NCBI GenBank assembly: GCA_046153505.1
Contig: JBJXDT010000084.1
Span: 1-14,848, forward strand
DNA length: 14,848 nt
Source of the DNA: JBJXDT01 sp046153505
GTDB lineage: Bacteria; Pseudomonadota; Gammaproteobacteria; Burkholderiales; Methylophilaceae
Reading direction: 5' to 3'
Under the pieces are notes generated by a model. The model was not told where the DNA came from. It worked only from the letters and a program-made list of their open reading frames with translations, and searched no databases. The number at the start of each line of letters is the position of its first letter. Position 1 is the stretch's first letter. Below, piece by piece: positions 7,014 to 14,769 of this stretch. The translations under genes were made by a program, and so were the position numbers.

Positions 7014-7895
7014 ATGGAATATTGTTTTCGACCCCGTCGTTCAATGTTGTATGTGCCAGGTTGCAATCTGCACTATCTCGAACGTGCACGCACTTTACAA
7101 GCTGATTCTGTGATTTTGGATTTGGGTGACCCTATCTTGATAGAAGCAAAAATTCGATCACGTGATAATGTTGCTGCGGCTGTTAAACAAGGCGGTTACG
7201 GCGCACGCGAAGTGGTCGTGCGCGTCAATGATTTGGATTCAATCTGGGGTGCAGACGATATTAAGGCGGTTGCTAATATTGGTGCCGATGCAATTCTGTT
7301 TCCCAACATGGAATCGCGTGAAGACGTTCTAAAAGCGTTGGCAATGTTAGATGCGGCGGGTGGTGCGCATATGCCAATTATGGTGATGATTGAGAGTCCG
7401 ATTGCTGTGTTAAATGTGAAAGAAATAGCAAGTGCTTCCGACCGTATTAGCTGCATTCTGATGGCCACAACTGATTTAATTTCACAGCTGCACGCGCACG
7501 AAAATCATGAGCGCTCTGCTATTTTGACATCGTTATCTTTAGTGATATTGGCGGCACGTGCTTACGGCCGTTGCGTAGTTGACGGCATTGCCAGTGATTT
7601 TAAAAATATGCACGCCTTTGAATATGCTTGTCGTTTGGGGCGAGATATGGGCTTTGACGGAAAATCGCTTATTCATCCCGCACAAATTGCTTATAGCAAT
7701 GATGCATATACGCCAAAAGCGGCCGAGGTAGCGCATGCGCGCGAAATTATTAAAGCTTTGAAAGAAGCCAAAGAGGGAGGCCGGGGCACCGTGGTGGTGA
7801 ATGATAGGTTGGTAGAAAATCATAATGTAAAGGCAGCGGAACGTTTGATACAACTTAGCGAAATGATTGCAGAACTTGAAGAAGAGTATATCTAA
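7014..7895 (+). CDS. CitE/malyl-CoA lyase-like protein with altered active-site motifs
   Basis: This 293-residue member of the HpcH/HpaI-CitE family aligns with bacterial malyl-CoA/beta-methylmalyl-CoA lyases over its whole length. Landmarks are RPRRSMLYVPG at the start, the substrate-binding R70 (VVRVNDLDSIWG), the metal ligands E127 (MIESP) and D154 (ATTDL), LIHPAQIA at 219-226 and a C-terminal lid. Three usual residues differ. The DLED motif reads DLGD (G38), the conserved PK after the third strand reads PN (N98), and the lid GRLVD reads DRLVE (E268 for the catalytic aspartate). It may therefore have changed reactivity (for example thioesterase-like or condensing), a different substrate, or a supporting role. 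ATG 7014 is chosen because the promoter -10 box excludes GTG 6987. The stop is immediately followed by the mch ATG (TAAATG). Confidence 0.85.
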   Translation: MEYCFRPRRSMLYVPGCNLHYLERARTLQADSVILDLGDPILIEAKIRSRDNVAAAVKQGGYGAREVVVRVNDLDSIWGADDIKAVANIGADAILFPNMESREDVLKALAMLDAAGGAHMPIMVMIESPIAVLNVKEIASASDRISCILMATTDLISQLHAHENHERSAILTSLSLVILAARAYGRCVVDGIASDFKNMHAFEYACRLGRDMGFDGKSLIHPAQIAYSNDAYTPKAAEVAHAREIIKALKEAKEGGRGTVVVNDRLVENHNVKAAERLIQLSEMIAELEEEYI

Positions 7896-8960
7896 ATGAA
7901 TATCTCCCAAAAAATAAATCGGGGTCGTTTTTTTGAAGACTTCAAACTGAATGAAGTGATTCAACACGCCACACCGCGCACCATTACAGCTGGTGACTGC
8001 GCCATATATATCGCCCTGACAGGTGAGCGCAACCCACTGCATTGTAGTGAACCGTTTGCGCAATCGTTGGGCTATAAAACCTCGCCTATTGATGACTTGT
8101 TAGCGTTCCATATTGCCTTTGGTAAAACCGTGCCAGATATTTCTGTGAATGCAGTAGCCAATTTAGGTTATGCAGATGTGCGCTTTAAGCAGCCTGTTTA
8201 TGCTGGCGACACGCTTAGCACATCTAGCCAAGTGATTGGTTTAAAACAAAATTCCAACGGGAAAAGCGGAGTAGTTTGGGTGCGTTCAACCTCGGTAAAT
8301 CAAGGCAACGAGCCGGTATTAAGTTGGGTGCGTTGGGTGATGGTACACAAAAACAATTTAGAGGCTCCAGCACCAGAAACAACCGTGCCTGATTGTCCAA
8401 GTTTTGTTGCGCCAGCGCATTTAAATGTGCCTTCAAGTTTTGTTGCAGATAACGTTGACACCAGTGTCACAGGCGGCGTTTATCTTTGGGAAGACTATGA
8501 AGTTGGTGAGCGTATTAACCATCCTTCTGGCATGACGATAAACCCAGCGAACCATACACTTGCAACGCATTTATACCAAAACAATGCGCGTTTGCATTTT
8601 GATGAGCACATGATGAAGTCCTCAAACTTTGGCCAACGCTTGGTTTATGGTGGTGTCGTTATCTCCAGTTGTCGTGCGCTTAGCCACGAAGGCCTAGAAA
8701 ATGCAATCGCTATTTTAGCCATTAATGGCGGTACTCACGCCAACCCTAGCTTTGCAGGCGATACGATTTACTGCATGACAGAGGTGTTAGATAAATGGAT
8801 ACTTAACCACCCCAATGTGGGCGCTTTACGCTTGCGTATGGTGGGCACTAAAAACATGGCAAGCCATGAATTAACTGAAGTAAAAAATACACAAGGTTAT
8901 CACCCAAATGTGGTGTTAGATCTTGATTACACAGTACTTATACCACGTAGAGAGAAATAG
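7896..8960 (+). CDS. mch: Mesaconyl-CoA hydratase (beta-methylmalyl-CoA dehydratase), double hot-dog MaoC family
   Basis: It catalyses the reversible hydration of mesaconyl-C1-CoA to beta-methylmalyl-CoA, as in the ethylmalonyl-CoA, 3-hydroxypropionate and methylaspartate pathways. The 354-residue length and many segments (FFEDF near the N-terminus, HATPRTIT, FGKTVPDIS, YLWEDYEVGE, NPSFAGDTIY, the C-terminal DLDYTVLIPRR) match my memory of alphaproteobacterial Mch. It has two hot-dog halves. The second carries the YQNNARLHF motif (N229/N230, R232, H234), typical for Mch activity. The first keeps a full MaoC-like pattern with D34, N46 and H49 (GERNPLH). It starts directly after the previous stop and ends one base before the next ATG, in the middle of a lyase-hydratase-lyase-prpBCD operon. 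This strongly supports a propionyl-CoA-linked role. Confidence 0.88.
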   Translation: MNISQKINRGRFFEDFKLNEVIQHATPRTITAGDCAIYIALTGERNPLHCSEPFAQSLGYKTSPIDDLLAFHIAFGKTVPDISVNAVANLGYADVRFKQPVYAGDTLSTSSQVIGLKQNSNGKSGVVWVRSTSVNQGNEPVLSWVRWVMVHKNNLEAPAPETTVPDCPSFVAPAHLNVPSSFVADNVDTSVTGGVYLWEDYEVGERINHPSGMTINPANHTLATHLYQNNARLHFDEHMMKSSNFGQRLVYGGVVISSCRALSHEGLENAIAILAINGGTHANPSFAGDTIYCMTEVLDKWILNHPNVGALRLRMVGTKNMASHELTEVKNTQGYHPNVVLDLDYTVLIPRREK

Positions 8961-8961
8961 C

Positions 8962-9945
8962 ATGGTACATCCTAATGAAGCTTTATTTGGTGGCGAAAAA
9001 CCCTTCCCACTTATTCCTGCATGCGAGCATTTTGCAGGCAGTGAAAAGTTAATTTTAAAAGCACTTGCCCTGCAAGATAGCATAGGCGCGGTGTTTGATA
9101 TTACATGTGATTGTGAAGACGGTGCTCAAGCAGGCCAAGAGCGCGAGCATGCAGAAATGATTGTGCGCGTGCTTAACTCAGATGCAAACAAATACAAAAT
9201 GGCAGGTGCACGTATTCATGACTACACCGAGCCCCATTGGAAACAAGATATCGATATTTTGGTGGGTGGAGCAGGCAACGTATTGAGCTATATCACGATA
9301 CCGAAGTGTACTGACATCGCACAGGCGCAAGAAATGATTGGCTATATACAAAAAACGGCCATTACCAATGGAATTATGCGTCAAATCCCAGTACATATTT
9401 TGATTGAAACGCATGGCGCGTTAAACCAAGTGCATGAAATTGCTAAATTACCTTGGTTGCAAGTACTCGATTTCGGCCTGATGGATTTTGTCAGTGCGCA
9501 TCATGGTGCAATTCCAGCTAGCGCCATGCGCAGCCCAGGTCAATTTGAACACCGCTTACTCGCCCGTGCTAAGGCTGAAGTTGTGGCCGCCGCGCTAGCA
9601 AATGGTGTTGTACCTGCCCACAACGTGACGCTGGATTTAAAAAATGTAGAAACCACCTTTAGTGACGCAAACCGCGCCCGCAACGAGTTTGGCTTTATGC
9701 GCATGTGGAGTATTTATCCAACACAAATTCAAGCCATTGTAGATGCGATGAAACCAAACTTTGACGAGGTATCCGATGCAGCCAATATTTTATTAGCTGC
9801 GCAGGCGGTGGATTGGGGCCCGATTCAATACGCAGGCGAGTTGCATGACCGGGCGACTTATCGCTATTTCTGGGAGATTTTACAAAAAGCCAAGCTCACT
9901 GGCGTCAATATTTCACACGAAGCGATCGCCGCATTTTTCAATTAG
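8962..9945 (+). CDS. Divergent HpcH/HpaI-CitE family CoA-ester lyase
   Basis: This 327-residue protein belongs to the same fold family as the two other lyases but to a clearly different branch. Its N-terminus (FGGEKPFPLIPACEHFAGS) is unlike the RS..VPG start of CitE proteins. The core is recognisable: CDCEDG at 49-54, R84 (ARIHDY), IPKCTD at 113-118, and the metal ligands E149 (LIETHG) and D175 (GLMDF). D296 in YAGELHDRATYR may be the lid aspartate. The active set is therefore largely intact. It could be the actual beta-methylmalyl-CoA lyase, a malyl-CoA thioesterase or a citramalyl-CoA-type enzyme; sequence alone does not decide. ATG 8962, one base after the mch TAG, is preferred over ATG 8923, which would overlap mch by 38 bases. 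prpB follows after 31 bases. Confidence 0.82.
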   Translation: MVHPNEALFGGEKPFPLIPACEHFAGSEKLILKALALQDSIGAVFDITCDCEDGAQAGQEREHAEMIVRVLNSDANKYKMAGARIHDYTEPHWKQDIDILVGGAGNVLSYITIPKCTDIAQAQEMIGYIQKTAITNGIMRQIPVHILIETHGALNQVHEIAKLPWLQVLDFGLMDFVSAHHGAIPASAMRSPGQFEHRLLARAKAEVVAAALANGVVPAHNVTLDLKNVETTFSDANRARNEFGFMRMWSIYPTQIQAIVDAMKPNFDEVSDAANILLAAQAVDWGPIQYAGELHDRATYRYFWEILQKAKLTGVNISHEAIAAFFN

Positions 9946-9976
9946 TTTTTATGTTTATTAGCTTTAGGAAGTGACC

Positions 9977-10855
9977 ATGACACAAGCTCAAAATGCCGGC
10001 GCACGCTTTCGTGCTGCGTTAAAGGCAGAAAAACCGTTGCAAATTATTGGTGCTATTAATGCCTATCACGCCATGCTTGCCAACCAAAGCGGGTTTAAAG
10101 CTATTTATTTATCTGGCGGCGGCGTTGCCGCTGGCTCGCTAGGCTTGCCCGATTTAGGCATTTCAAGTTTAGAAGATGTTCTGGTAGATGTTCGCCGCAT
10201 TACCGATGCTGTGGAAACGCCATTGCTGGTGGATATCGACACAGGTTGGGGTGGCGCTTTTAATATTGCGCGCTCCGTTAAAAGCATTGCAAAAGCAGGC
10301 GCTGCGGCGGTACATATCGAAGACCAAGTCTCTGCAAAACGCTGCGGACACCGCCCCAACAAAGCGATAGTCACCTTAGAAGAAATGGTTGACCGCGTAA
10401 AAGCCGCGGTCGATGCAAAGCCTTATGATGATTTTGTGGTGATGGCACGTACCGATGCATTGGCAGTTGAAGGTTTGCAATCGGCAATTGATCGCGCTTG
10501 TGCTTGTGTAGAAGCAGGCGCAGACATGATTTTTCCAGAAGCGATGACAGACTTAAGCATGTACAAACAGTTTGTGGATGCCGTGAAAGTGCCTGTACTA
10601 GCAAACATTACTGAATTTGGCGCCACGCCATTATTTACAGTGGACGAGCTAGCCGGCGCTGATGTCAGCATGGTGCTCTACCCTCTTTCTGCCTTCCGCG
10701 CTATGAACCAAGCAGCTTTGCATGTGTATAAGGCTGTGAAAAAAGATGGTACGCAAAAAAATGTGCTCGATTTAATGCAAAGCCGCATGGATTTGTACGA
10801 CCACTTGGGCTATCACGATTTTGAACAAAAGCTAGACGCACTATACAAAAAGTAG
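9977..10855 (+). CDS. prpB: 2-methylisocitrate lyase PrpB
   Basis: It splits 2-methylisocitrate to pyruvate and succinate, the last step of the methylcitrate cycle. The 292-residue protein has the isocitrate lyase/PEP mutase fold. It shows LSGGGVAAGSLGLPDLG at the substrate loop, the metal-site DIDTGWGG (D86, D88), HIEDQ at 113-117 and the catalytic cysteine C123 in KRCGHRP, at the position known for E. coli PrpB. MARTDA and the NITEFG segment specific for PrpB rather than AceA are present. ATG 9977 has AGGAAG about five bases upstream; an in-frame GTG at 9971 overlaps that site and is less likely. prpC follows after nine bases. Confidence 0.95.
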   Translation: MTQAQNAGARFRAALKAEKPLQIIGAINAYHAMLANQSGFKAIYLSGGGVAAGSLGLPDLGISSLEDVLVDVRRITDAVETPLLVDIDTGWGGAFNIARSVKSIAKAGAAAVHIEDQVSAKRCGHRPNKAIVTLEEMVDRVKAAVDAKPYDDFVVMARTDALAVEGLQSAIDRACACVEAGADMIFPEAMTDLSMYKQFVDAVKVPVLANITEFGATPLFTVDELAGADVSMVLYPLSAFRAMNQAALHVYKAVKKDGTQKNVLDLMQSRMDLYDHLGYHDFEQKLDALYKK

Positions 10856-10864
10856 GGGGATAAA

Positions 10865-12025
10865 ATGAATACTGCTATAGAAACTGCAGCTGAAGCACCT
10901 AAAAAGAAAAAAGGCGTTGCTCTAGCCGGTGTTAACGCTGGCTCAACGGCCATTTGTACCGTTGGACATACTGGCAACGATTTACATTACCGTGGATACG
11001 ATATTATCGAGTTAGCTAAACACGCCACCTTTGAAGAAGTCGCCTACTTACTGATTCATGGTGAATTACCAACACAAACCGAATTAGCCGCCTACCATGC
11101 GCGCTTAAAAAAATTACGCGGTATTCCACAGGCACTTAAAGAGGTGTTGGAGCGCATTCCAAAAACGGCCCACCCAATGGATGTGATGCGTACAGGTTGC
11201 TCAATGCTTGGCACTTTAGAGCCAGAATCAGCAGACCGTAACATTAATGATGCCAAAAAACTTGGCGATAGATTAATTGCTTGCTTTGGTTCTATCTTGA
11301 TTTATTGGTATCACTTCAGCCACCACAATAAACGGATTGAAGTTGAAAGTGATGAAGACTCAATCGCCGCTCATTTTCTACATTTGTTGCATGAAAAAAA
11401 ACCTTCAGAGCTACATATCAAAGCCATGAATACCTCACTGGTGTTATATGCCGAGCACGAGTTTAATGCCTCTACTTTCACAGCGCGTGTGGTTTCTGGC
11501 ACGTTGTCTGATATGTATTCCTGCATTACTGCCGCCATTGGTGCGCTTCGTGGTCCTAAACACGGCGGTGCAAACGAAGCCGCTATGGAGATTATTGAGC
11601 GTTATAAAAATGTCGATGAAGCAGAAGCAGACATCATGGCACGCATGGCTCGCAAAGAAATCATTATCGGCTTTGGCCACCCTGTTTATACCATTTCCGA
11701 CCCGCGCAATGAGTCTATTAAAGCGGTAAGCTGTGGCTTGTGTGAAGACGCAGGCAACATGACGCTATTTGATATTTCTGCCCGCATTGAGGAAACCATG
11801 TGGCGCGAGAAAAAAATGTTCCCCAACCTTGATTGGTACAGCGCATCAAGTTATCACATGATGGGCATTCCAACAGGGATGTTTACCCCAATCTTTGTAA
11901 TTTCGCGTACCACTGGTTGGGTTGCGCATTTGATTGAACAACGCATTGATAACAAAATCATTCGACCAAATGCGGAATACACAGGCCCAGATAACCGTCC
12001 TTTTGTTCCTTTAGCTAATCGTTAA
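10865..12025 (+). CDS. prpC: 2-methylcitrate synthase PrpC
   Basis: It condenses propionyl-CoA with oxaloacetate to 2-methylcitrate and is the entry to the methylcitrate cycle. The 386-residue length fits the short citrate synthase branch. The catalytic triad is visible at H233 (GPKHGGANEAA), H272 (GFGHPVY) and D323 (NLDWYSASS), within two residues of the E. coli PrpC positions. The SYHMMGIPTGMFTPIFVISRT-type segment and the C-terminal TGPDNRPFVPLA are typical of PrpC rather than of housekeeping GltA, which has about 430 residues. The first 17 residues are a lysine-rich extension. A strong GGGGGA site precedes the ATG. Activity with acetyl-CoA as a side reaction is common in the family. Confidence 0.93.
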   Translation: MNTAIETAAEAPKKKKGVALAGVNAGSTAICTVGHTGNDLHYRGYDIIELAKHATFEEVAYLLIHGELPTQTELAAYHARLKKLRGIPQALKEVLERIPKTAHPMDVMRTGCSMLGTLEPESADRNINDAKKLGDRLIACFGSILIYWYHFSHHNKRIEVESDEDSIAAHFLHLLHEKKPSELHIKAMNTSLVLYAEHEFNASTFTARVVSGTLSDMYSCITAAIGALRGPKHGGANEAAMEIIERYKNVDEAEADIMARMARKEIIIGFGHPVYTISDPRNESIKAVSCGLCEDAGNMTLFDISARIEETMWREKKMFPNLDWYSASSYHMMGIPTGMFTPIFVISRTTGWVAHLIEQRIDNKIIRPNAEYTGPDNRPFVPLANR

Positions 12026-12043
12026 TTTTAAGAGAGTATTTTC

Positions 12044-13504
12044 ATGTCAGCACATATTTCTAACGTCCGCCCAGCTCCCGATCAAGTGATTGTGGACATT
12101 GCCAACTACGTCACCGATTACGACATCAACAGCAGCGAAGCTTACGATACGGCACGTAATTGCTTAATGGATACTTTAGGGTGTGGTTTTGAGGCGTTAG
12201 ACTACCCAGCATGTACCAAATTATTAGGCCCGGTGATTGCTGGCACTGTCGTACCAAACGGCGCGAAGGTGCCTGGAACAAACTACCAACTTGATCCAAT
12301 TTTAGCGGCATTTAACATTGGCGCGATGATTCGTTGGTTAGATTTTAATGATACATGGCTAGCAGCAGAATGGGGTCACCCATCCGATAACTTAGGTGGC
12401 ATTTTGGCGGTGGCAGATTATATTTCTCGAAAAAATGTAGCGGAAGGCAAAGCGCCTTTGACGATTAAGGATGTTCTGACCGCGATGATTAAAGCGCACG
12501 AAATACAAGGCGTGCTGGCACTTGAAAACAGCTTTAACCGTGTGGGTTTAGACCATGTGATTTTAGTCAAAATCGCTTCGACTGCAGTCGTCACAAAACT
12601 ATTGGGTGGCAATAAAGAAGATATTATCAATGCCGTTTCTAACGCATTTGTGGATGGCCAAAGCTTGCGTACCTACAGACACAGTCCGAATACGGGCTCA
12701 CGTAAATCATGGGCGGCGGGTGATGCAACAAGCCGCGCAGTGCGTTTGGCTTGGATGACTCTACAAGGTGAAATGGGCTATCCAAGCGCACTCACTGCCA
12801 AAACTTGGGGCTTTTACGATGTGCTATTTAAAGGCAATGCGTTTAAATTTCAGCGTAGCTATGGCTCTTATGTGATGGAGCAAGTCTTGTTCAAAATCTC
12901 TTTCCCTGCTGAGTTTCACGCACAAACTGCGGTTGAATGCGCATTCCAATTGAACAAAGAAGTCGGTAGCAAATTGCAAACGCTCGACCAAATTGCCCAA
13001 ATCGACAAGATTGTGATTACGACGCATGAGTCAGCTATCCGTATCATCGATAAAACTGGACCATTGGATAACCCAGCAGACCGCGATCATTGCATTCAAT
13101 ACATGGCAGCTGTTGGTTTATTAAAAGGCAGCTTGACCGCGCAAGACTACGAAGATGCCGCTGCGGCAGACCCACGTATTGACGCCATCCGCGACAAAAT
13201 GACTTGCGTGGAAAAAGCGCAATACACCACGGATTATCACGACCCAGAAAAACGCTCTATAGCCAACGCAATTCAAGTGTTCCTTAAAGACGGTTCTAGC
13301 TCAAGCAACATCGCCGTGGAATACCCAATTGGTCACCGTCGCCGCCGTGGAGAAGGCATCCCAGAACTCGTGAAAAAATTCAAAGTTAATTTGGCGCGCC
13401 AATTTGACGCGAGAAAACAAGTCGATATTCTGGCCTTGTTTTTAGACCAAGCCAAGTTAGAGAACACGCCTGTCAATGTGTTTGTGGATATGTTATGCAA
13501 ATAG
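12044..13504 (+). CDS. prpD: 2-methylcitrate dehydratase PrpD
   Basis: It dehydrates 2-methylcitrate to 2-methyl-cis-aconitate in the methylcitrate cycle, without an iron-sulfur cluster. At 486 residues it is within a few residues of E. coli PrpD (483). Family segments seen include CLMDTLGCGFEAL near 40, the RWLDFNDTWLAAEWGHPSDN stretch near 97-116, the KSWAAGDATSRA region and the SFPAEFHAQTAVECA stretch. The stop is 19 bases before the convergent ketosynthase gene; I saw no convincing terminator hairpin there. The rehydration step to 2-methylisocitrate needs an aconitase (AcnB or AcnD/PrpF) that is not encoded in this window. It is the last gene of the plus-strand operon. Confidence 0.95.
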   Translation: MSAHISNVRPAPDQVIVDIANYVTDYDINSSEAYDTARNCLMDTLGCGFEALDYPACTKLLGPVIAGTVVPNGAKVPGTNYQLDPILAAFNIGAMIRWLDFNDTWLAAEWGHPSDNLGGILAVADYISRKNVAEGKAPLTIKDVLTAMIKAHEIQGVLALENSFNRVGLDHVILVKIASTAVVTKLLGGNKEDIINAVSNAFVDGQSLRTYRHSPNTGSRKSWAAGDATSRAVRLAWMTLQGEMGYPSALTAKTWGFYDVLFKGNAFKFQRSYGSYVMEQVLFKISFPAEFHAQTAVECAFQLNKEVGSKLQTLDQIAQIDKIVITTHESAIRIIDKTGPLDNPADRDHCIQYMAAVGLLKGSLTAQDYEDAAAADPRIDAIRDKMTCVEKAQYTTDYHDPEKRSIANAIQVFLKDGSSSSNIAVEYPIGHRRRRGEGIPELVKKFKVNLARQFDARKQVDILALFLDQAKLENTPVNVFVDMLCK

Positions 13505-13523
13505 CATAATTAGTGGCTCAGAC

Positions 13524-14768
13524 TTAAACCAGCTTTCTTAAAATGAGTGATGCGCCTGTACCACCAAAGGCAAATGAATTGGACATGGCGCAACGCAGAC
13601 TCTCCACTTTTCTAGTTTCATTTGGTACATAGTCTAAATCACATTTAGGGTCTGGTACATGTAAATTAATTGTTGGAGGTAACTGGTTAGTTTCTAATGC
13701 CAGCGCGGTGATTATCGCTTCTAATCCGCCTGCCGCACCCATTAAATGTCCATGCATTGATTTAGTAGAGCTGACTGCTATATCGTAAGCGTAAGTATCG
13801 AATACTTCTTTTATCGCTTCAGTTTCAGTAGCGTCATTAAATAGTGTTCCAGTGCCATGCGCATTAATATATTGAATTTCATTTACTGAAACTTGCGCAT
13901 CTATAATTGCAGCTCGCATCGTTGCTGCCTGCCCTTCTTTTGAAGGAATAGTAATGTGTTTAAAGTCATTGGCCATGCCATAGCCTATAATTTCAGCATA
14001 AATTTTTGCACCTCTAGAGACTGCGCTTTCGTAGGTTTCAATCACCATCATAGCTGCGCCTTCCCCAATAACTAATCCTGTTCGATTAGCAGAAAATGGT
14101 TTGCAAGAAGCGCCAATATCTTTTAAATCTTCGTCCGCGAGCGTTCTTACTGCTTCCCATGAGCGTATGCTGGCATAACTTAAAATAGCGTCTGTGCCAC
14201 CCACAATCGCTGCATCAAGATAACCATGTCGAATATCTTTTAATGCTGTGCCTATCGCTACAGCTGAGGATGAGCAGGCGGTTGAAATAGTCTGATTAGC
14301 GCCCGATAACTTAAAGTGTGTTGCAATCGCAGATGCTGGACTGTTATACATACACATAAGTACGGTGTATGGTTTTAGGCGTTCTTCATTTTTAACAAAA
14401 AGAGTTTGATACCCATCTTCTACAGAAAGTGCTCCACCCATGCCTGTGCCAACGTAAACGCCCATACGAGGCATAAGGGCTTCGTCAATATTCAAATTTG
14501 AGTGCTTAACAGCCTCTTTGGCAGCATGTAAGGCCATTTGGCCAGTGCGATCGAGGATATTGTATTCGGACTTTTTGTTGAAATAATTAGCAGGATCAAA
14601 GTTAGCTTGAGCCGCAGCTTTGCACTCTAATTTATCTGCGAAAGGCGCAACCAAAAACTTAACACCTGACACGCCACCAAATACATTTTTAGTTAGTTCG
14701 TCAATGGTGTTACCAAGGGGACTAACCACGCCTAGGCCAGTAATTACAACGCGCCGACATAGTGTCAT
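13524..14768 (-). CDS. Beta-ketoacyl-ACP synthase II (FabF-type), probably a specialised paralogue
   Basis: This 414-residue condensing enzyme has a complete thiolase-fold active site: C165 in TACSSSA, H304 in NAHGTGT, K336 and H341 in STKSMHGHLMGAAGG, and the C-terminal NSFAFGGTGAS loop. It should extend acyl-ACP with malonyl-ACP. ATG 14768 starts two bases after the stop of the upstream acyl-carrier-like reading frame and has no ribosome-binding site of its own, so it probably depends on coupled translation. An in-frame TTG at 14792 would overlap that frame and is less likely. Its own dedicated carrier partner upstream and its distance from housekeeping sequences (TLCRRVVITGLG start, shortened loops) hint at a secondary lipid or polyene pathway. 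A housekeeping fabF, normally preceded by acpP, cannot be excluded from this window alone. Confidence 0.85.
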   Translation of the reverse strand: MTLCRRVVITGLGVVSPLGNTIDELTKNVFGGVSGVKFLVAPFADKLECKAAAQANFDPANYFNKKSEYNILDRTGQMALHAAKEAVKHSNLNIDEALMPRMGVYVGTGMGGALSVEDGYQTLFVKNEERLKPYTVLMCMYNSPASAIATHFKLSGANQTISTACSSSAVAIGTALKDIRHGYLDAAIVGGTDAILSYASIRSWEAVRTLADEDLKDIGASCKPFSANRTGLVIGEGAAMMVIETYESAVSRGAKIYAEIIGYGMANDFKHITIPSKEGQAATMRAAIIDAQVSVNEIQYINAHGTGTLFNDATETEAIKEVFDTYAYDIAVSSTKSMHGHLMGAAGGLEAIITALALETNQLPPTINLHVPDPKCDLDYVPNETRKVESLRCAMSNSFAFGGTGASLILRKLV

Positions 14769-14769
14769 A

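Noticed and set aside
7539..8063. Open frame of 174 codons on the minus strand across the lyase-mch junction
   Set aside because: It is antisense to two well-supported genes and its product shows no family motif.
3339..13504. Itaconate degradation cluster (itaconyl-CoA hydratase plus citramalyl-CoA lyase)
   Set aside because: The hydratase is the long double hot-dog Mch type rather than the shorter itaconyl-CoA hydratase, and no CoA transferase is present; the presence of prpBCD points to propionyl-CoA rather than acetyl-CoA + pyruvate as the cleavage product. It is not fully excluded for the ligase and one lyase.
3339..13504. Ethylmalonyl-CoA pathway operon
   Set aside because: Only the mch and lyase end is present; no crotonyl-CoA carboxylase/reductase, ethylmalonyl-CoA mutase or methylsuccinyl-CoA dehydrogenase gene occurs in the window.
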